NCBI GenBank assembly: GCA_001592805.2
Contig: CP051141.1
Location: 930,001 to 994,000 of the forward strand
Reading direction: 5' to 3'
Length of the DNA: 64,000 nucleotides
Source: Peltaster fructicola
Taxonomy: Eukaryota > Ascomycota > Dothideomycetes
Below the pieces are notes generated by a model. That model was not told the origin of the DNA, did no database searches, and saw nothing but the letters and a program-made list of their open reading frames with translations. A program made the translations under genes and the position numbers. Numbering within the stretch: the stretch's first letter is position 1; every line of letters begins with the position of its first letter. This document shows positions 10,312 through 22,514 of the stretch, piece by piece.

Positions 10312-13300
10312 CTAACCCTTTGCATTCCATTTATCGTTGTATGCGTTCACAGCAATGGCAACTTGACGATATAGCCAATTTCTGCTCGTCTCATCCGCGA
10401 TTGGGATGAATGGGCCGTTCGTACCACCCTTGAGGATGATGCTCATGCCAGTACGCTCCTTGCTGATGGTCTGGATGTCCTTCAACGGCACATCCCATTC
10501 TGTAGTGAGTCTCTTGGCTCGTACTTGCATGATGCTGTTGTACGTGATCAGCACCAGCAGCGAGGCCTCTGACTGTCGTCCACGATCTCCTTGACGGTCG
10601 CCTTGTGCGGCACTGTTGATCTCGAGATGAGCGATGTAGCTGTCGTTGAAGTACTTGCCGTTATCCACAGTCTTCAGCCAGAACTGACCAAGTGCCTCTC
10701 GTTGGCTATATGGTCGCACGACGCCATCCATCGCGATGAAGCGCGGCATACGAACACGGTCGAGTCCCTCTTGATCGAAGACAGTTGTTGTGTTCTTCAC
10801 ACCCTCGGCCATACTGGAAGCAAGGTCGAATGCTCCAATAGCTGGCTTTGTCGCCAGTCCAAGCAGTCCTTTACCAAGACCTTTGACGAATCCTGCAGCA
10901 CCTTCCTTCTCGGCACCTTGCAGTGGTTGTCGAGCGAGACCCCCAATACCACTGGCAAGACTGGAAGCGAAAGCATTGCCGCCAGAAGTGATGCCATACA
11001 GCGCGTGCTTTGGTCGGTTGCGCGAACGTGAGATTCGTCGAGCGTCCTGGAACTCTTTGTCCATCGATGCTGCAGCAAGACCTTTGCTGATGCTGCCCGT
11101 GAACTTCGACACACTGTCTGAGAGACCGAATACACTCTTCTTCACGAAGCTACTAGCTCCCTTGGCGATGCCGTAACCAAGATCTTGTGGTCGGTCCGTG
11201 ACAAGACCCATATACGGCTCATAGAAGATATCTGCGACACCTGAACTGATGTTGTTGAACAGCCCGACCGGGTTGCCAAGGAAGTCTGCAGACCCGATGA
11301 CGATGTGCACTTGACGGAGTGACTCCTGAACGTAGTGGCTGCGAATATTGCTGATGAGCGCAGCCACAGAGACACGAGCATTCTCCAGCATGAGCGCGTT
11401 GTACCGAATCGGTGCATCATTGACATTGCCGATAGACATTGTCAACACATTGACGGCGAACATCAGTGGATTGGTCGATGAGCTGCTGGTGTCCTCTGCG
11501 TTGATGCGCTCCGTACGCACGAATGAAAGGTCGAATTGCATAGGCTGCAGGTGTAGAAGCTCGAAGTAAATATCTTGACCGGATTGTTGCTGCTGTGGTT
11601 CAGGAATGTCGAGCGACTCCGGTACAAGCTTGCCTTCCTTCTGCTCAGACCATGATGCTCCCGGGATCTTCGAAAAGTCTAGCAGCGCAAAGATGAAGTC
11701 CTCGTCGATCTCGATGGTCATCTGCTGCATCAAGAATGTAAAGTACTTGATGTAAAGCACTCCATATGAGTCGTCCTTGACTCTTGTCAATGTCGTCTTG
11801 AACACAGGATGAGCTTCCAGCTCTCGTCCAGTCTTCGGCACCACACTTGGGTAGAAGATCAGCGGGAAGATACCTCCGTACAACTGGTTGTCGATCTGCA
11901 TCCATTTGACGGTGAGAGTGACGGTCTGATACAGCTTCGAGTCGGCATACTTGAGCTCGATTTCTCGTAGAGTGACATACACGAGCTCGCGAAGTTGTGA
12001 GTTAACCAGTGAGATGCCGACTCCTGCAAAACGGATCTGTGCCTTGAGTGTGACATCTGAATCTTGTTCCTTGACCTCGAAGCCACCAGCCGTGGAGGAG
12101 CTTGCAGATGCAGACTTCTGCTTGTACATGCTTGTCGATGGTTTATAGTTCGAGAAGATCAATGTTTGTGTTGGTCCTTCGGCGACCACGTTCAAGTCGA
12201 TGATCTTCGTTCTCGGACTGGACTGCGATGGTGGCACCCTCATGGGAATGAGATTGCCGATCTCCGCAATCTTGACATGACGCTCTTTGCCGTTGGCACT
12301 GAGAATCATGTTCTTGTTCTTCGATGCTGGGTAGTCCCATGCGTATGGCATGATACTTCGTGGAGGGAGCCTGTAACGAATTGGTTTCCAGCCAGAAGAG
12401 CGATCCTCTTCGTCCTCGTCCACGTTCGGATTGGCTTGATAGAACAAGAACTCCTGGTCACTCTCGTTTCGCATCGAGAATGGCCAATGCTTCGTCTCCT
12501 TGATCAGATGTATGAAGATAGTAGAGTCCTCAATAAGGATCTCCACTCTCACAAGCTGCTGACGCTCTCCGGCCTTTGCGATCTTGACATGTACACTACC
12601 TGTGTTGGCAATGTTGAATGGTGAGGACCATGAGTTACTGACGCCAGGATAACACAGGCACAGCTGTTGACCAGTACTCTGTTTCAAGAATCGAAGAGGG
12701 TGCAACTCTCCAGCATCGAGTGTCGCATAGTCTGACGATCCTGGCTCTCTGATCTGTATATTCTCCGTAAGTCTGTTCTTGACGATGAAACGAGGTGTGA
12801 CAGTAACCACTTTGGTGAGCTTGTACTTGCCCTCACCCTCCTTGACGGTCAAGCCAATGTGCATCTCTGATCTGCCTGATTCTGCAGCCACCTTCGTGTC
12901 CACTGCAGCTCCAATGGCGTCAAAACTGACAGGTTGCGACCACTGCGAATCGCCTATCTTGATCAATGCTCGATTCTTGCGATCATCGGTTGGGAAAGAG
13001 AACATGAGTGGGGTGGCTTTGCGTGCGTCTTCCTCGCTGTCCACAAAGTTGCATTGGCGCCAGCAGCAGACCTCGACTGGCCGAAGAACGACTTGCTTCG
13101 AATGTCTAGCTCCATGCCTGTCCGGTTGAGGATCATGTAAGGACTGTACACGGATATCTTGAATGCACCTCCAGTGTCTGGTACGTTGAAATAATGAATC
13201 TTCAGGCGAAGCTCCAGTCCATCTTTGTCTTTGACCACTAGCTGCTTCTCGCGACGGAAGTCCTCGCTGTTGGTCGAGTTGATGATGGCAAAGTCGCTAG

Positions 13301-16300
13301 CCTTGAATGGCGTATCCTGTAGATCAATGCTCATGAGTAGGAGATGAGATAGCTCGACCACATGAACTGGGCTCACACCACCACGGCGGAGGAAGTTCGT
13401 CCAGTCTTTCTTTGTGTTCTTGTCGTAGATACGGTACTTGAAGTCGTATGGCAAGAGGTTCTGGATCTCCACTGGAGCAGAGATCTTGATGCGCATGTAA
13501 GGATAGATACTGCTAGAAGTCAGCACAGTCTTCATCAGAAGCCGATGACATACCTTGTCAGAGGATTGTTCTTGTCAAAACTGGCCTGCATCTGGAAGTA
13601 GAAGGGAGGTGAATTGTCGTCGTGGTCTCCGCGACACGTCAGGGTCCTGATCGGGCGCTTGAGCAGGTCCTTCCAGAAAAGTCGTTCGTTCGACCATGTG
13701 TAGCCAAATCCTTGGTCGGGACGAACGACCAGAGAGTGCATGAAGGCGGCTCCGACTGGCGCAGGACGAGACTCGCCTGGAGCGATCTTCTCAATCTTGA
13801 GTAAATGGCCCTCATCAGGACTGTATATGCCCAGCTCAACAGGTAGTTGGGTGCAGTTCTCCACGAGCAAGGGCGAACGCAGCGTTATGTATTTGACGTT
13901 GTCCGTGCCAAGCTTGACGTCTATGAGCATGCGATGCTGAACTTTGTCCTTGCGTGGTTTGAGATTGTAGAGCTGCTCGCCTTCACGACTGACAGGAATG
14001 CGATCGATGCTGTCAAAGCCGCTGCCCTCGAGTTTGATTCCAATAAGACCTGTCTGGCCTTCCGGTGACAATGTCTCACGGGTCCTGGTTGGGTCTTCAA
14101 ACCGCCAGGGTCTCTCTTCACCGTCCTCCATCTTGGCAGCCTCGCCTTCGTTCTCGCCTTCGCCACTGCTCCAGATATGTGCTTCAAAGCCTGTCCAGTT
14201 GCGGATGCGATACGGTGCGTCGTTACCTCGTGGTTTTGAGAGTATATCTTCGTCCGAGGACAAGAACTCTGCCGACTTGGAGGCTAGAGCGATAGTGGCT
14301 GATGTCATGGTCAACTCCAGACTCTTTCGTGAGAATAGCTCTAAGGCAAGACGGTCAGGATTGGTCTCTTTAGCGACGTGGAAGCCAAGATGCCATGGCT
14401 CGATGAGCGGTTCCCAAGCTGATTTGGAGAAGTTGTAGACATTGATATAGGTGTCGATGTTTGTGTCAGCGGTAAGGTTAGCTGTCCAATCTCTGACATC
14501 AACGTTGAAGCCCTTGACACTCAGATCGAGCATTGGCAGCTCATGTAGATCACCGATGAGCACGACACGGATGCCTTCCATCGATACAATCATCTCCTCT
14601 CGTCGCATGACGGCAGATGGCTGTGGCTTTTCGGTCTGTTGCTGAGGTTGTTGGGATTTGTGCGTGCTGATTGTCTTTGCAATAGGCTTCTGTCCAGTCG
14701 AGCTGACAGTTTTCTTTCCAGACTTGGGTTTCGAGGCTGCAGCTTTGACTTGTGCAAGTTTTTTGGGCTCCTCGGACTGGATAGTTTTTTTCTCTTGCTC
14801 AGACATAGCAGAAGCACGATTGACGATCTGCATTGCCAACAAGATATCCCGGAGAGACAAGCGCAGTACTAGGGGTTCGATGTCGACATGTATACTCGTC
14901 ATGGCACTGGCAGCGTCTTGCGATCGCATGTCCAGTGAGGTTTGTATGCTGAAGTCGTCCAATATGCGCAATTTAGTGCTCTCGAATTGATCCATACGGC
15001 AGAGGAACATGCCGACCTTCTCAACCTGCAAAGTCAAAGATTGTTGCTGAGACACCAGGACCTGCTTCGTGCCGAGCACAATTGCCTCTGAGTTCGTGAT
15101 CGCAGGATTAGCAATGAGGACGACCTGTGCATCGATGACGTTCACACGATAGGATATCGCAAGCTTGTTCTCCGGTGATGTCTCTGGCTGGGATGTTGCC
15201 GCATCTTGTATGCTCACCAGATCTTGTGTGTCCTCGCTAAGGAGATCCTCGTCTGAGCGCGACTCGGTGCTGTCGTCCTCGACTTGCAGTGGCTCGTCCT
15301 GCTTGAGGCCATCGTTGACGAAATGAGATATTGCGAACAGGTAGTCCAAGGCCAGGATCACACGAGGGCTGTCGATTGTCAATAAGACGATGAGATGTCT
15401 ATCCTTACCGCCGGCCATGGAGATGCTTGCCATGAATTGCTGCTTGACATCCGTGTTGATCAGAGACATGATCTTGCGGAACTTGTTCTTGTCTTTGTTG
15501 CTTCGCGTATCCGTAATTGTGAACGATTGTACCAAAAGCTCACTCTCGAGGGAGCCATCGCTGATCATCCTCAGTTTGACGCTCGTCTCGTTTAATGAGA
15601 ACTTCGACAAGCTAGCCGCAGCGAGATCCTGGATAGGTCCATCGAGAGGACCAGAGATCAGCTCTAGGCCAACGGCGCCGACCTTGAAGATAAAGTCTAG
15701 CTTCGTCCATTTGTCGTCGCTGTTGCCAAGCTCTGGACTCTGACTTGTAGGCTTGTCAACTTCTTGGGAAGTGTTCTTTTCTTGAGCATCCTGAACAGCC
15801 TTAGCAGGCTTGACCACCGAATCTGGTACTTCTTCCTTGACCTCCTCTTCAACATCGTCCGTCTCGAGAGCGAATGCTGATGGGATAGATCGAGTGAGCT
15901 CCATGATGAACTTGAGCTGTGCTTCGGTTATGCGCAAGTTTATGTTGCTCATCGATCCTTCGATCTCGAGTTCTGGCCGCTCTACGCCAAGCTTGTGCTC
16001 AGCTTGTGTGATTGCGAAGTCGATGTCAACCTTGTGAATCATCTCCAGCTCTTCGGCCTCGTTCTCGGCATAGTGGAAGTTCGAGGTCAGACGGATGTTG
16101 CGAATGCCTGAGCTGAGTTTGTTTGCTGTCACCGAGTCCTTGCCTTCGCCAAGAGGCACGAACTCATTGCTGGCGTATATCTCACCAAGATAGGCAGTGA
16201 TCAGATCGCGCTCGGGGTTGTCTGTTACGATCATACGAGGGAAAGCCACAATCGGAGTCTTCACCACAATGTCGAAGTGCATCTTGCCTGCAGACTCTTG

Positions 16301-19300
16301 AACCCTGGTTGCTTGGTTTGCGGCAGCCTGCCTTGCAGCATTGAAAAGAGCCTGCATCTTACCGAACTTGATACCAAACTCCATGATCTTGCGGAATGGC
16401 TCAGTGACGAAGTTGACCTTGAGGGAGCCTGCACGCAAGAAGATCGCATTATCGTGACCTGGGTATGACTTTGCCGATGGAACGAAGGTCTCGTAGCGGA
16501 AGTCCGCAAGCTCGTCACCCTCGATAGACACCAACTGTCGCAGAGAAGATTTCTCGTCGACGCCTTGATTGATATCATCCACAAGTCTGAGATTGCCTAG
16601 TTTGGAAGTCACTTGCATCGTCTTGCCGTTCAGCAAGACTCCAACTTCGGCAGAGTGCAAACTCAAGGTGGCGAGGCGTATGCCATCGTTGTTGAGGATC
16701 ACAGCAACTCGTTTCAATTCGGCCTTGACTCGTATCTTGTCTGCTTCTTGAGGTTTTGGTGCTTCCTCGTGAGGCAGCTCAAGTTGTGCTTGCTTCTTCT
16801 CTGGCTCTTGCTGTGAATCGTTGCCTGTGAATGTAGTCATCACAAAGTCGAGCAGTGTGAGAAGAGTGCGTCGGGTAACGAGCAGGTTTATAGTGGAGAG
16901 TGAGACATCCAGGTTCGTGGCTATGCTCTCAAATTCGCTAGCAAACTTCGGGTGATCCTTGTTCACTCTTTGGAAGTGCAATACTAGTAGATCCCTTTGC
17001 TCGTGCGTGTCGAGGTCCTCACTGGATATGAGGTTTTTGAACTCAGCTGTCGCTGCCTTCTCGACATGGTCCTCGACAGTGAATGTGCGCAGCTTTACGT
17101 CAGCGACCATGTCGTAGGCTCGCTGATAGAACTGTAAGAAGAATCCTTCGGCGACCAGCTCGACCAGAAGCTCATCTGATCTCTTGCCTTCGGGATCTGA
17201 ACGATACAACGAGCCCTGTAGTTTGTCAACTGTGAACTTGAACTCGAAATTGCGTTGGTCTGGGTTAATTTCTGAAGCTTTGCGACCATTCGCGGGCTTT
17301 GCGACCGGTTGATTTGACTCAGGAGCGTCCTCGTGCTCATCAAGTGCAAGTTCGTGAGTCGTTGCTGTCTGCATGGACTTTCTCCGGTTGTCCATGATGC
17401 TTTTGCTGCGAGGTCTCGGCTTCGGCTCTTGACCTGCTTCGATCTGCTTCGATTCCGGCTGAGGGTCACCGAGCTTGGGAATGGCGACCTGCAGTAGTCT
17501 CATCAGTGCCTTGTATTTGGAGTCCGAGATGTTGGCCTGTAGTAGAGGAAGATGGCCATCTATCCTGAACTTTGTCAAGTCCGTAGCCCTAGGAATGATG
17601 CATGTCTGGATTGTGAAGTCCATGTTAATGCGATCAACAATGTGGAAGTTTCGTGTTCCGTCCTTGCTCTCAAGTGCCTTCCGCGTCTCTTCGATCGTTG
17701 TGCCGATGAGGACTTGCGTAGAATGGAGTTGTAGCTGAAACTTGTCGTACATGAGGTTCTCAAGCTTTTCGAGATCCTTCTCTGAGAACTTCTCCTTGTG
17801 CTTGTTGTTGACATCTGCGAGGGTTGCCTTGTCAATCAGATCACTGCGCACGCTGATGTGACCAGCATCCAGGATAAGGCAGATACTGCTCTTTTGTGTG
17901 ACAGAGTCAGGAACGACGATAAGTGGAGCCTGTAGATCGAGCTGCACATCTACAGTCTTGTGCTCCTGCAACGCGTACTCCAGGCCAGCTCGAGTCTGTT
18001 GTCGCAGGCCTTCGACAGTGGAGCTTGCGGATTCCATCAATGCTCCAATGGACTCCATGTGCTGCTCTGGCGGCTGGAAGAATTTGACAACCTGTACTAT
18101 GAAGTTAGGATTGTAGACGACCTCCATGCCCAGCAGGGCTACGGTCAATGCTGTGTCTGCCCGGCCGTCCAGGGATTGCTTTCGAATTGAAGGCTGAAGA
18201 ATGGCTCGTCCTCTGAAGTGGTGTCAACCTTCTCTTCCAATCCTTCAGTCTTGTCGTCGTCGCTGACTTCTACGACACGCTTGCTATCTGGAATATCAGG
18301 TTTGCCCTTGACGTGAAGCATTTGCTCGAACAAGTTTCCAGGTGTGCTGCCGTCGTACAAACGCATGCCGCCAAGACTGAGGTCGGCGAGCATAGAGTCT
18401 GTGCGCTGGAGGAACTCAACAGAGAAGTCGTCGAACAGCAATCTGAGCATATCCGTCTTCTTGCCATGTGGATCTCGCCTCAAGGTGAAGCTACCAGTCT
18501 TGAGACTCATATCCACTTGCAGTTTGATGACCTCCTTTGGCACGTCGACTGTATCCGAGATCTGCTTCTTCTCGTCGAAGTCAATGGCACTATAGAGCTC
18601 TTTCCGCTGCTCATCAGACATCTGACTGTCATCTGCGGACTCTTGCTGACTTGCACCGCCCCAGATGTACGAGCCCCAGGTCCTGGGCGCCTGCTTTTTG
18701 ACGCCGATGTTCTCCTTTCGAAGTTGATTGCGGCCAAGTGAGCGCCAGAAGCGGAGATCATCGTACGTCCACTTCTTTTCAAGAGTATCAAGCTCTCTGG
18801 TCTCGTCGGGGGTGAGTTTCTCCTCTTTCTTCTTCTTCTTGAACAGCTCGATGTACCGCAATCGATCGTCTCGTCGTTCTTTGAAGTAGTCCCAGGTCCA
18901 GCGTCGATTGCGGTCGTGTATGCGATCAAGCACAGCCTTCCCTGCGAATTTAAACCACGCCCTGGGATCCTCCTTCGGAGATGCCCTAGGCTGGAATCTG
19001 CGATGTTCTTGATGTCTTATGAAGTAATGGAAGAGATCGACAAGCATGAGAGCATCTCGGTACTGATGGTCGTCGAGCAGGAATCCGAGCTCGTTGAATA
19101 GCAAGCGTGCTTTCATCTTCGGTCGATCATTCTTCCCAGTCTTGTCCATCTCCAGGCCAGCACGTCCGGAAACAGGCTTCAGTATGTACTGGTGTTTGTC
19201 AATTTCTGGACTGTCGCTCTTCAAGATCATGTCTCGAAACTTCTGTACGATGTCACCATGGTCGATGCCTTGCTCGTGGGCGTCCTTCTCGCCAGTGCCG

Positions 19301-19977
19301 TCACTAATCAGCTCTGTGTCCGTGTCCCAGTAGACCGCAAGGGATCCAAGAGTAGCAAGCTTGTGTGTGGTGCCACTTGAGCTCTGAATCCACGTCGGTC
19401 GCCAGTTCTCATCAGTCGAAACAGCGCTCAGCTCTCGGAGTGTTAGGCCTGCAGCAAAAGGATGGCCTGGGTACGAGATGGCATCCTCGTACCGGATGTG
19501 TACGTTCTTGATCTGTATCTGTACGTTGTCGATGATGGTCTGTGTCAACGCAGCAGTGAAAGTCTGGTTCTTCTGCTGCTCTTCCTTTGACATGTTCGCC
19601 GTGTCTCGCTCTTTCAACAGCTCAGCTGATTCCAGCTTCTCCATCTTGACGGCATGAGCTCGTCGATCCTCCTCTTCAGCATCATACTCCTGGTCCTCCT
19701 TCGGCGCAGCCAAGAGGAAAACATCTTCAATGTTGATGCTAACAGGCTTTCCTCTGAGGTTGGACCAGGGTATTTGAAGGACAAGCGAGCTGATGTGTCC
19801 TTCTACGACATTAAGAGGAAGGTGAAACTGATCGAGTGCCTCGCGTCGAAGTTCAAGATCTCTGAGTTTGACGTCTCCGCTCCAGATGCCAACGTTGAGC
19901 TGCTTGGGATCGAAGTTGCGGACATACATGCCCAAGAACCTGTTGAGCAGGTTGGCCACCAAGCTTTCCAAAACCAT
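10312..19977 (-). CDS. VPS13: Vps13 bridge-type lipid transfer protein (two frame interruptions)
   Basis: Giant rod-shaped protein that moves phospholipids between membranes at contact sites. The N terminus MVLESLVANLLNRFLGMYVR is a classic chorein domain (residues 1 to about 110); repeated beta groove modules follow, and the C-terminal part contains the conserved VFGLSDSVSKFTGS region and a PH-like end. One 44-nt intron (13510-13553) splits the gene. Allowing for two interruptions the product is about 3207 aa, close to yeast Vps13 (about 3140). The frame breaks at 18172-18174, within the conserved join of FFSLQFESNP to LDGRADTALTV, and near 13050, before DSEEDARKATPLMF. Each fits loss of a single base and neither can be explained by a normal intron. 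Conservation on both sides argues for a functional gene with consensus errors. Divergent from the F-box-like gene. Confidence 0.93.
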
Positions 19978-20858
19978 GGCTGCTGATGTTGGCCTTTGCC
20001 CTGGCCAGGGTTGTTGCGTAGTTCGTTAAGTGGTCGTTCGTTTCGTTTCGTTTCTCGTGCGTTGGCTATTCGTCCATGTCTCGTGAATGACGACGCGAAG
20101 ATGGCCGGTAGTCTTGTGTCCTTCTGATGAAAGGAAAGAATCGCTAGGCCTGGTGATGACGGAGTTGCGTGTGGGAACGCCGTGGAAACAAGGAGAGCAC
20201 GTTGCGGGTGCTTTGTGACTGCAGGGAGTATCGATCGTGATGTGTGATAGGCAGAGTAAATACACAATTCCTCCCCGCGTCCAAGAACACTGCACTCTCG
20301 AGACTGGCTGATGTCATGCATAGCTTAACGGCACTGCGAGATCAGGATTCTCGTCCCGTCGGTGGTAGCTTGTGACCAACGAGTATATAGTCTAGCTAGC
20401 GAAAAAGCTCATGGCGTTGTGAGTCTGTGGAAGCTCGTGGTCCATCGCATCTGGAGGTGATGCGAGCCATATATGTAGAGCTCCAGCTGCTGAAGCGCGT
20501 GTCGGTTCTCCCGCTCCAGAGAAATGGGCGAATCGGACGTCCTTTTACTCTGGCGCTGTCACCATTTCTCAGCCAGCTCTCCAAAGACAATCACCTCCAT
20601 CACACACACTTTCTCGAGACCAAACACACAGCACCCAAAAATGCTAGTGCTCAGCGACTTGCACAACTTCACTACGCTCTCCAAGTCTGCCATCGATAGG
20701 TGCAAACCATGCGTTGATAGTTTGATCCTGCAGGAGCAGTTCCTACTGGCACGCGCGGTCATGCTCCGCAACCACAATACATTTCCAGACATCGTCTTGC
20801 GCAGCAACAACCTGACCGCGAACTGTATCGCTCTCTAGCACCTCACAAATCATTCGCC
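19978..20858. promoter_or_regulatory. Divergent promoter VPS13 / F-box-like gene
   Basis: 881 bp between divergent starts. A run of TTTCG units lies at about 20034-20054 beside VPS13, and a 65-codon open frame with a good start context lies at 20641-20838 in the leader of the F-box-like gene. Nothing else recognised. Confidence 0.55.
20641..20838 (+). CDS. Possible upstream ORF in the leader of the F-box-like gene
   Basis: A 65-codon frame starting MLVLSDLHNF whose ATG is preceded by cacccaaaa, a strong fungal initiation context. It ends 20 nt before the ATG of the 551-aa F-box-like protein. It is either a translated upstream ORF that dampens the main frame, a small protein gene, or chance. 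I recognise no domain. Confidence 0.25.
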   Translation: MLVLSDLHNFTTLSKSAIDRCKPCVDSLILQEQFLLARAVMLRNHNTFPDIVLRSNNLTANCIAL

Positions 20859-22514
20859 ATGGACCTTCGCTTCACAACATTCCTGGACCTTCCTCAGGCC
20901 GCCCGATTCGAAGTCTACCATCACTACGGCACGATCACAGGCAAAGTGTTTGATCTTACTTGTTATGAAGGAGGCGTCGTGCTTGTGCCAAATCCTCTCA
21001 ATTATCGTTCTGAACAGCCAGAAGGACTATTGAGGTACCAGCGCCTCCGATGCGTGAGTCGTGCTGTTGCTGACGACTTGGATTGCTTCGTCTGCAGCAG
21101 CAATGAGGTTCTTTGCTGCCTATACGGTCATCATTCCTTCTCCGTCCTTTCACGCGCACCAGATCAGCTACTGAAGGCTTTTAAACACCTGACTGTTCAT
21201 CTCAACGTGGCACAACACGTTTGGTCTCAATCTTGCGAACGATACATCATTTGCAGCCACTACGACGAAAAATGTCTCCGGGGATATAAGTGGGCCCCTT
21301 TCCGTCAGATACATCTCCAACCATTCTTGGAGGAATCCTCACCACACGCCGACTTACTGGTAGAGATGTGGCATGTGTTTGTCCAGAAGTTATCGAGTCT
21401 GCCAGGCCAGAAACTCCATCTTCAGCTGACCGCTGATGTGGCCAACGCTCAAATGGCCGATCTCATCGCACAACCACTGAGATATCTAGATCTCGCTTCA
21501 TGCACTGTTAGACTGGGACCCGGAAGCAAGGCCGTACTCAGGCAGAGGGCTTTCAACCTTAGCGCTCTTGCTACGGGAGTTTCTGGTCAGCAGTCATTGC
21601 AACCCTTCCGATTCTTCGATTTGCCGGAGGAGCTACAGTCACATGTACTGAGCTACACCGATCTGGTCACACCACATCGCCAGATTCACTGGCTCGAGTC
21701 TTGTGGCTTCTGGCGACCACTTCGCGCAAAGTCGTACTGTCGCAGGGACAAAATGTGCAGCAAGAAATTTGCAGTTTGGCCATCGTGTGGATGTTGGCAG
21801 GAGCCGACTCCTCTATTCCTTGTCTCGAGAGCGTTTCGACGACTTGCACAGATGGTCTTCTTCACTTCTAACAGATTCATCTTCGTAGACAAAGGCACGA
21901 CAGACTACCTTAACGAAGACTTGATACAATTCTCGAAAACCTCGGTTTCTGCCGCGCGGACGGCATCTCAATTCTTGCTCAGATGCAAGGATTCAATGGT
22001 CCTACCCTGGCTGAGGGATATCGAGCTCATTTTCAACGACGGTGATCGAGCTTTGGATCATCTCAGCAATGATGTGCTATCTTCGTGGACTAGCACGCTC
22101 GCCTATGTTGCGCCGCATCTACGCAATCTCGCCGTTCGTCTCTATCTCAACTATGCTCTTCCTCCACTGCCATCCATCGACATGGAAAGCGCAAGCGAAA
22201 GTCATCTCAATTTCGATCGTACGGCATTGTGGACAATGAAGGATTGTTCAAAGCAAGTATTGCAAGGACATGACGTCCTACTGCAGCCTCTCGCTCAAGT
22301 CACTGGCCTTCGCCGTCTATTTATATGCCACGCACCACCATGGTGTTATCCAAAAATTGGAGCCGGCGAGTGTTTTAGAGCTCAACTGAATCAACACGCA
22401 AGCTCGTTGGAGCAAGAGATCATGCATGCTGGGTACAACAGCCGGCAACTCGGCAAGTGGCAGGATCCCATCAGCGAATGCTTAGAACAACCGCCACCGG
22501 GATGGTTGGGATGA
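20859..22514 (+). CDS. F-box-like protein of a Dothideomycete family
   Basis: Single-exon 551-aa protein with two F-box-like openings: FLDLPQAARFEVYHHYG near residue 7 and FRFFDLPEELQSHVLSYTDL near residue 249. The second half has a Cys-rich knot (YCRRDKMCSKK, then PSCGCW), the FLVSRAFRRLAQMVFF stretch, and a leucine-rich end. From memory this layout belongs to a family expanded in Dothideomycetes and annotated as F-box or hypothetical. F-box proteins normally recruit substrates to SCF ubiquitin ligases, but neither box is a strong match and that role is inferred. The two halves may come from a tandem fusion of related units. It is divergent from VPS13 and has a possible upstream ORF. Confidence 0.7.
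   Translation: MDLRFTTFLDLPQAARFEVYHHYGTITGKVFDLTCYEGGVVLVPNPLNYRSEQPEGLLRYQRLRCVSRAVADDLDCFVCSSNEVLCCLYGHHSFSVLSRAPDQLLKAFKHLTVHLNVAQHVWSQSCERYIICSHYDEKCLRGYKWAPFRQIHLQPFLEESSPHADLLVEMWHVFVQKLSSLPGQKLHLQLTADVANAQMADLIAQPLRYLDLASCTVRLGPGSKAVLRQRAFNLSALATGVSGQQSLQPFRFFDLPEELQSHVLSYTDLVTPHRQIHWLESCGFWRPLRAKSYCRRDKMCSKKFAVWPSCGCWQEPTPLFLVSRAFRRLAQMVFFTSNRFIFVDKGTTDYLNEDLIQFSKTSVSAARTASQFLLRCKDSMVLPWLRDIELIFNDGDRALDHLSNDVLSSWTSTLAYVAPHLRNLAVRLYLNYALPPLPSIDMESASESHLNFDRTALWTMKDCSKQVLQGHDVLLQPLAQVTGLRRLFICHAPPWCYPKIGAGECFRAQLNQHASSLEQEIMHAGYNSRQLGKWQDPISECLEQPPPGWLG

Noticed and set aside
13046-13080. A 35-nt GT..AG segment that would restore the VPS13 frame
   Set aside because: Shorter than any other intron in the window (44 nt minimum), without a branch point, and its removal would delete sequence expected in the family.
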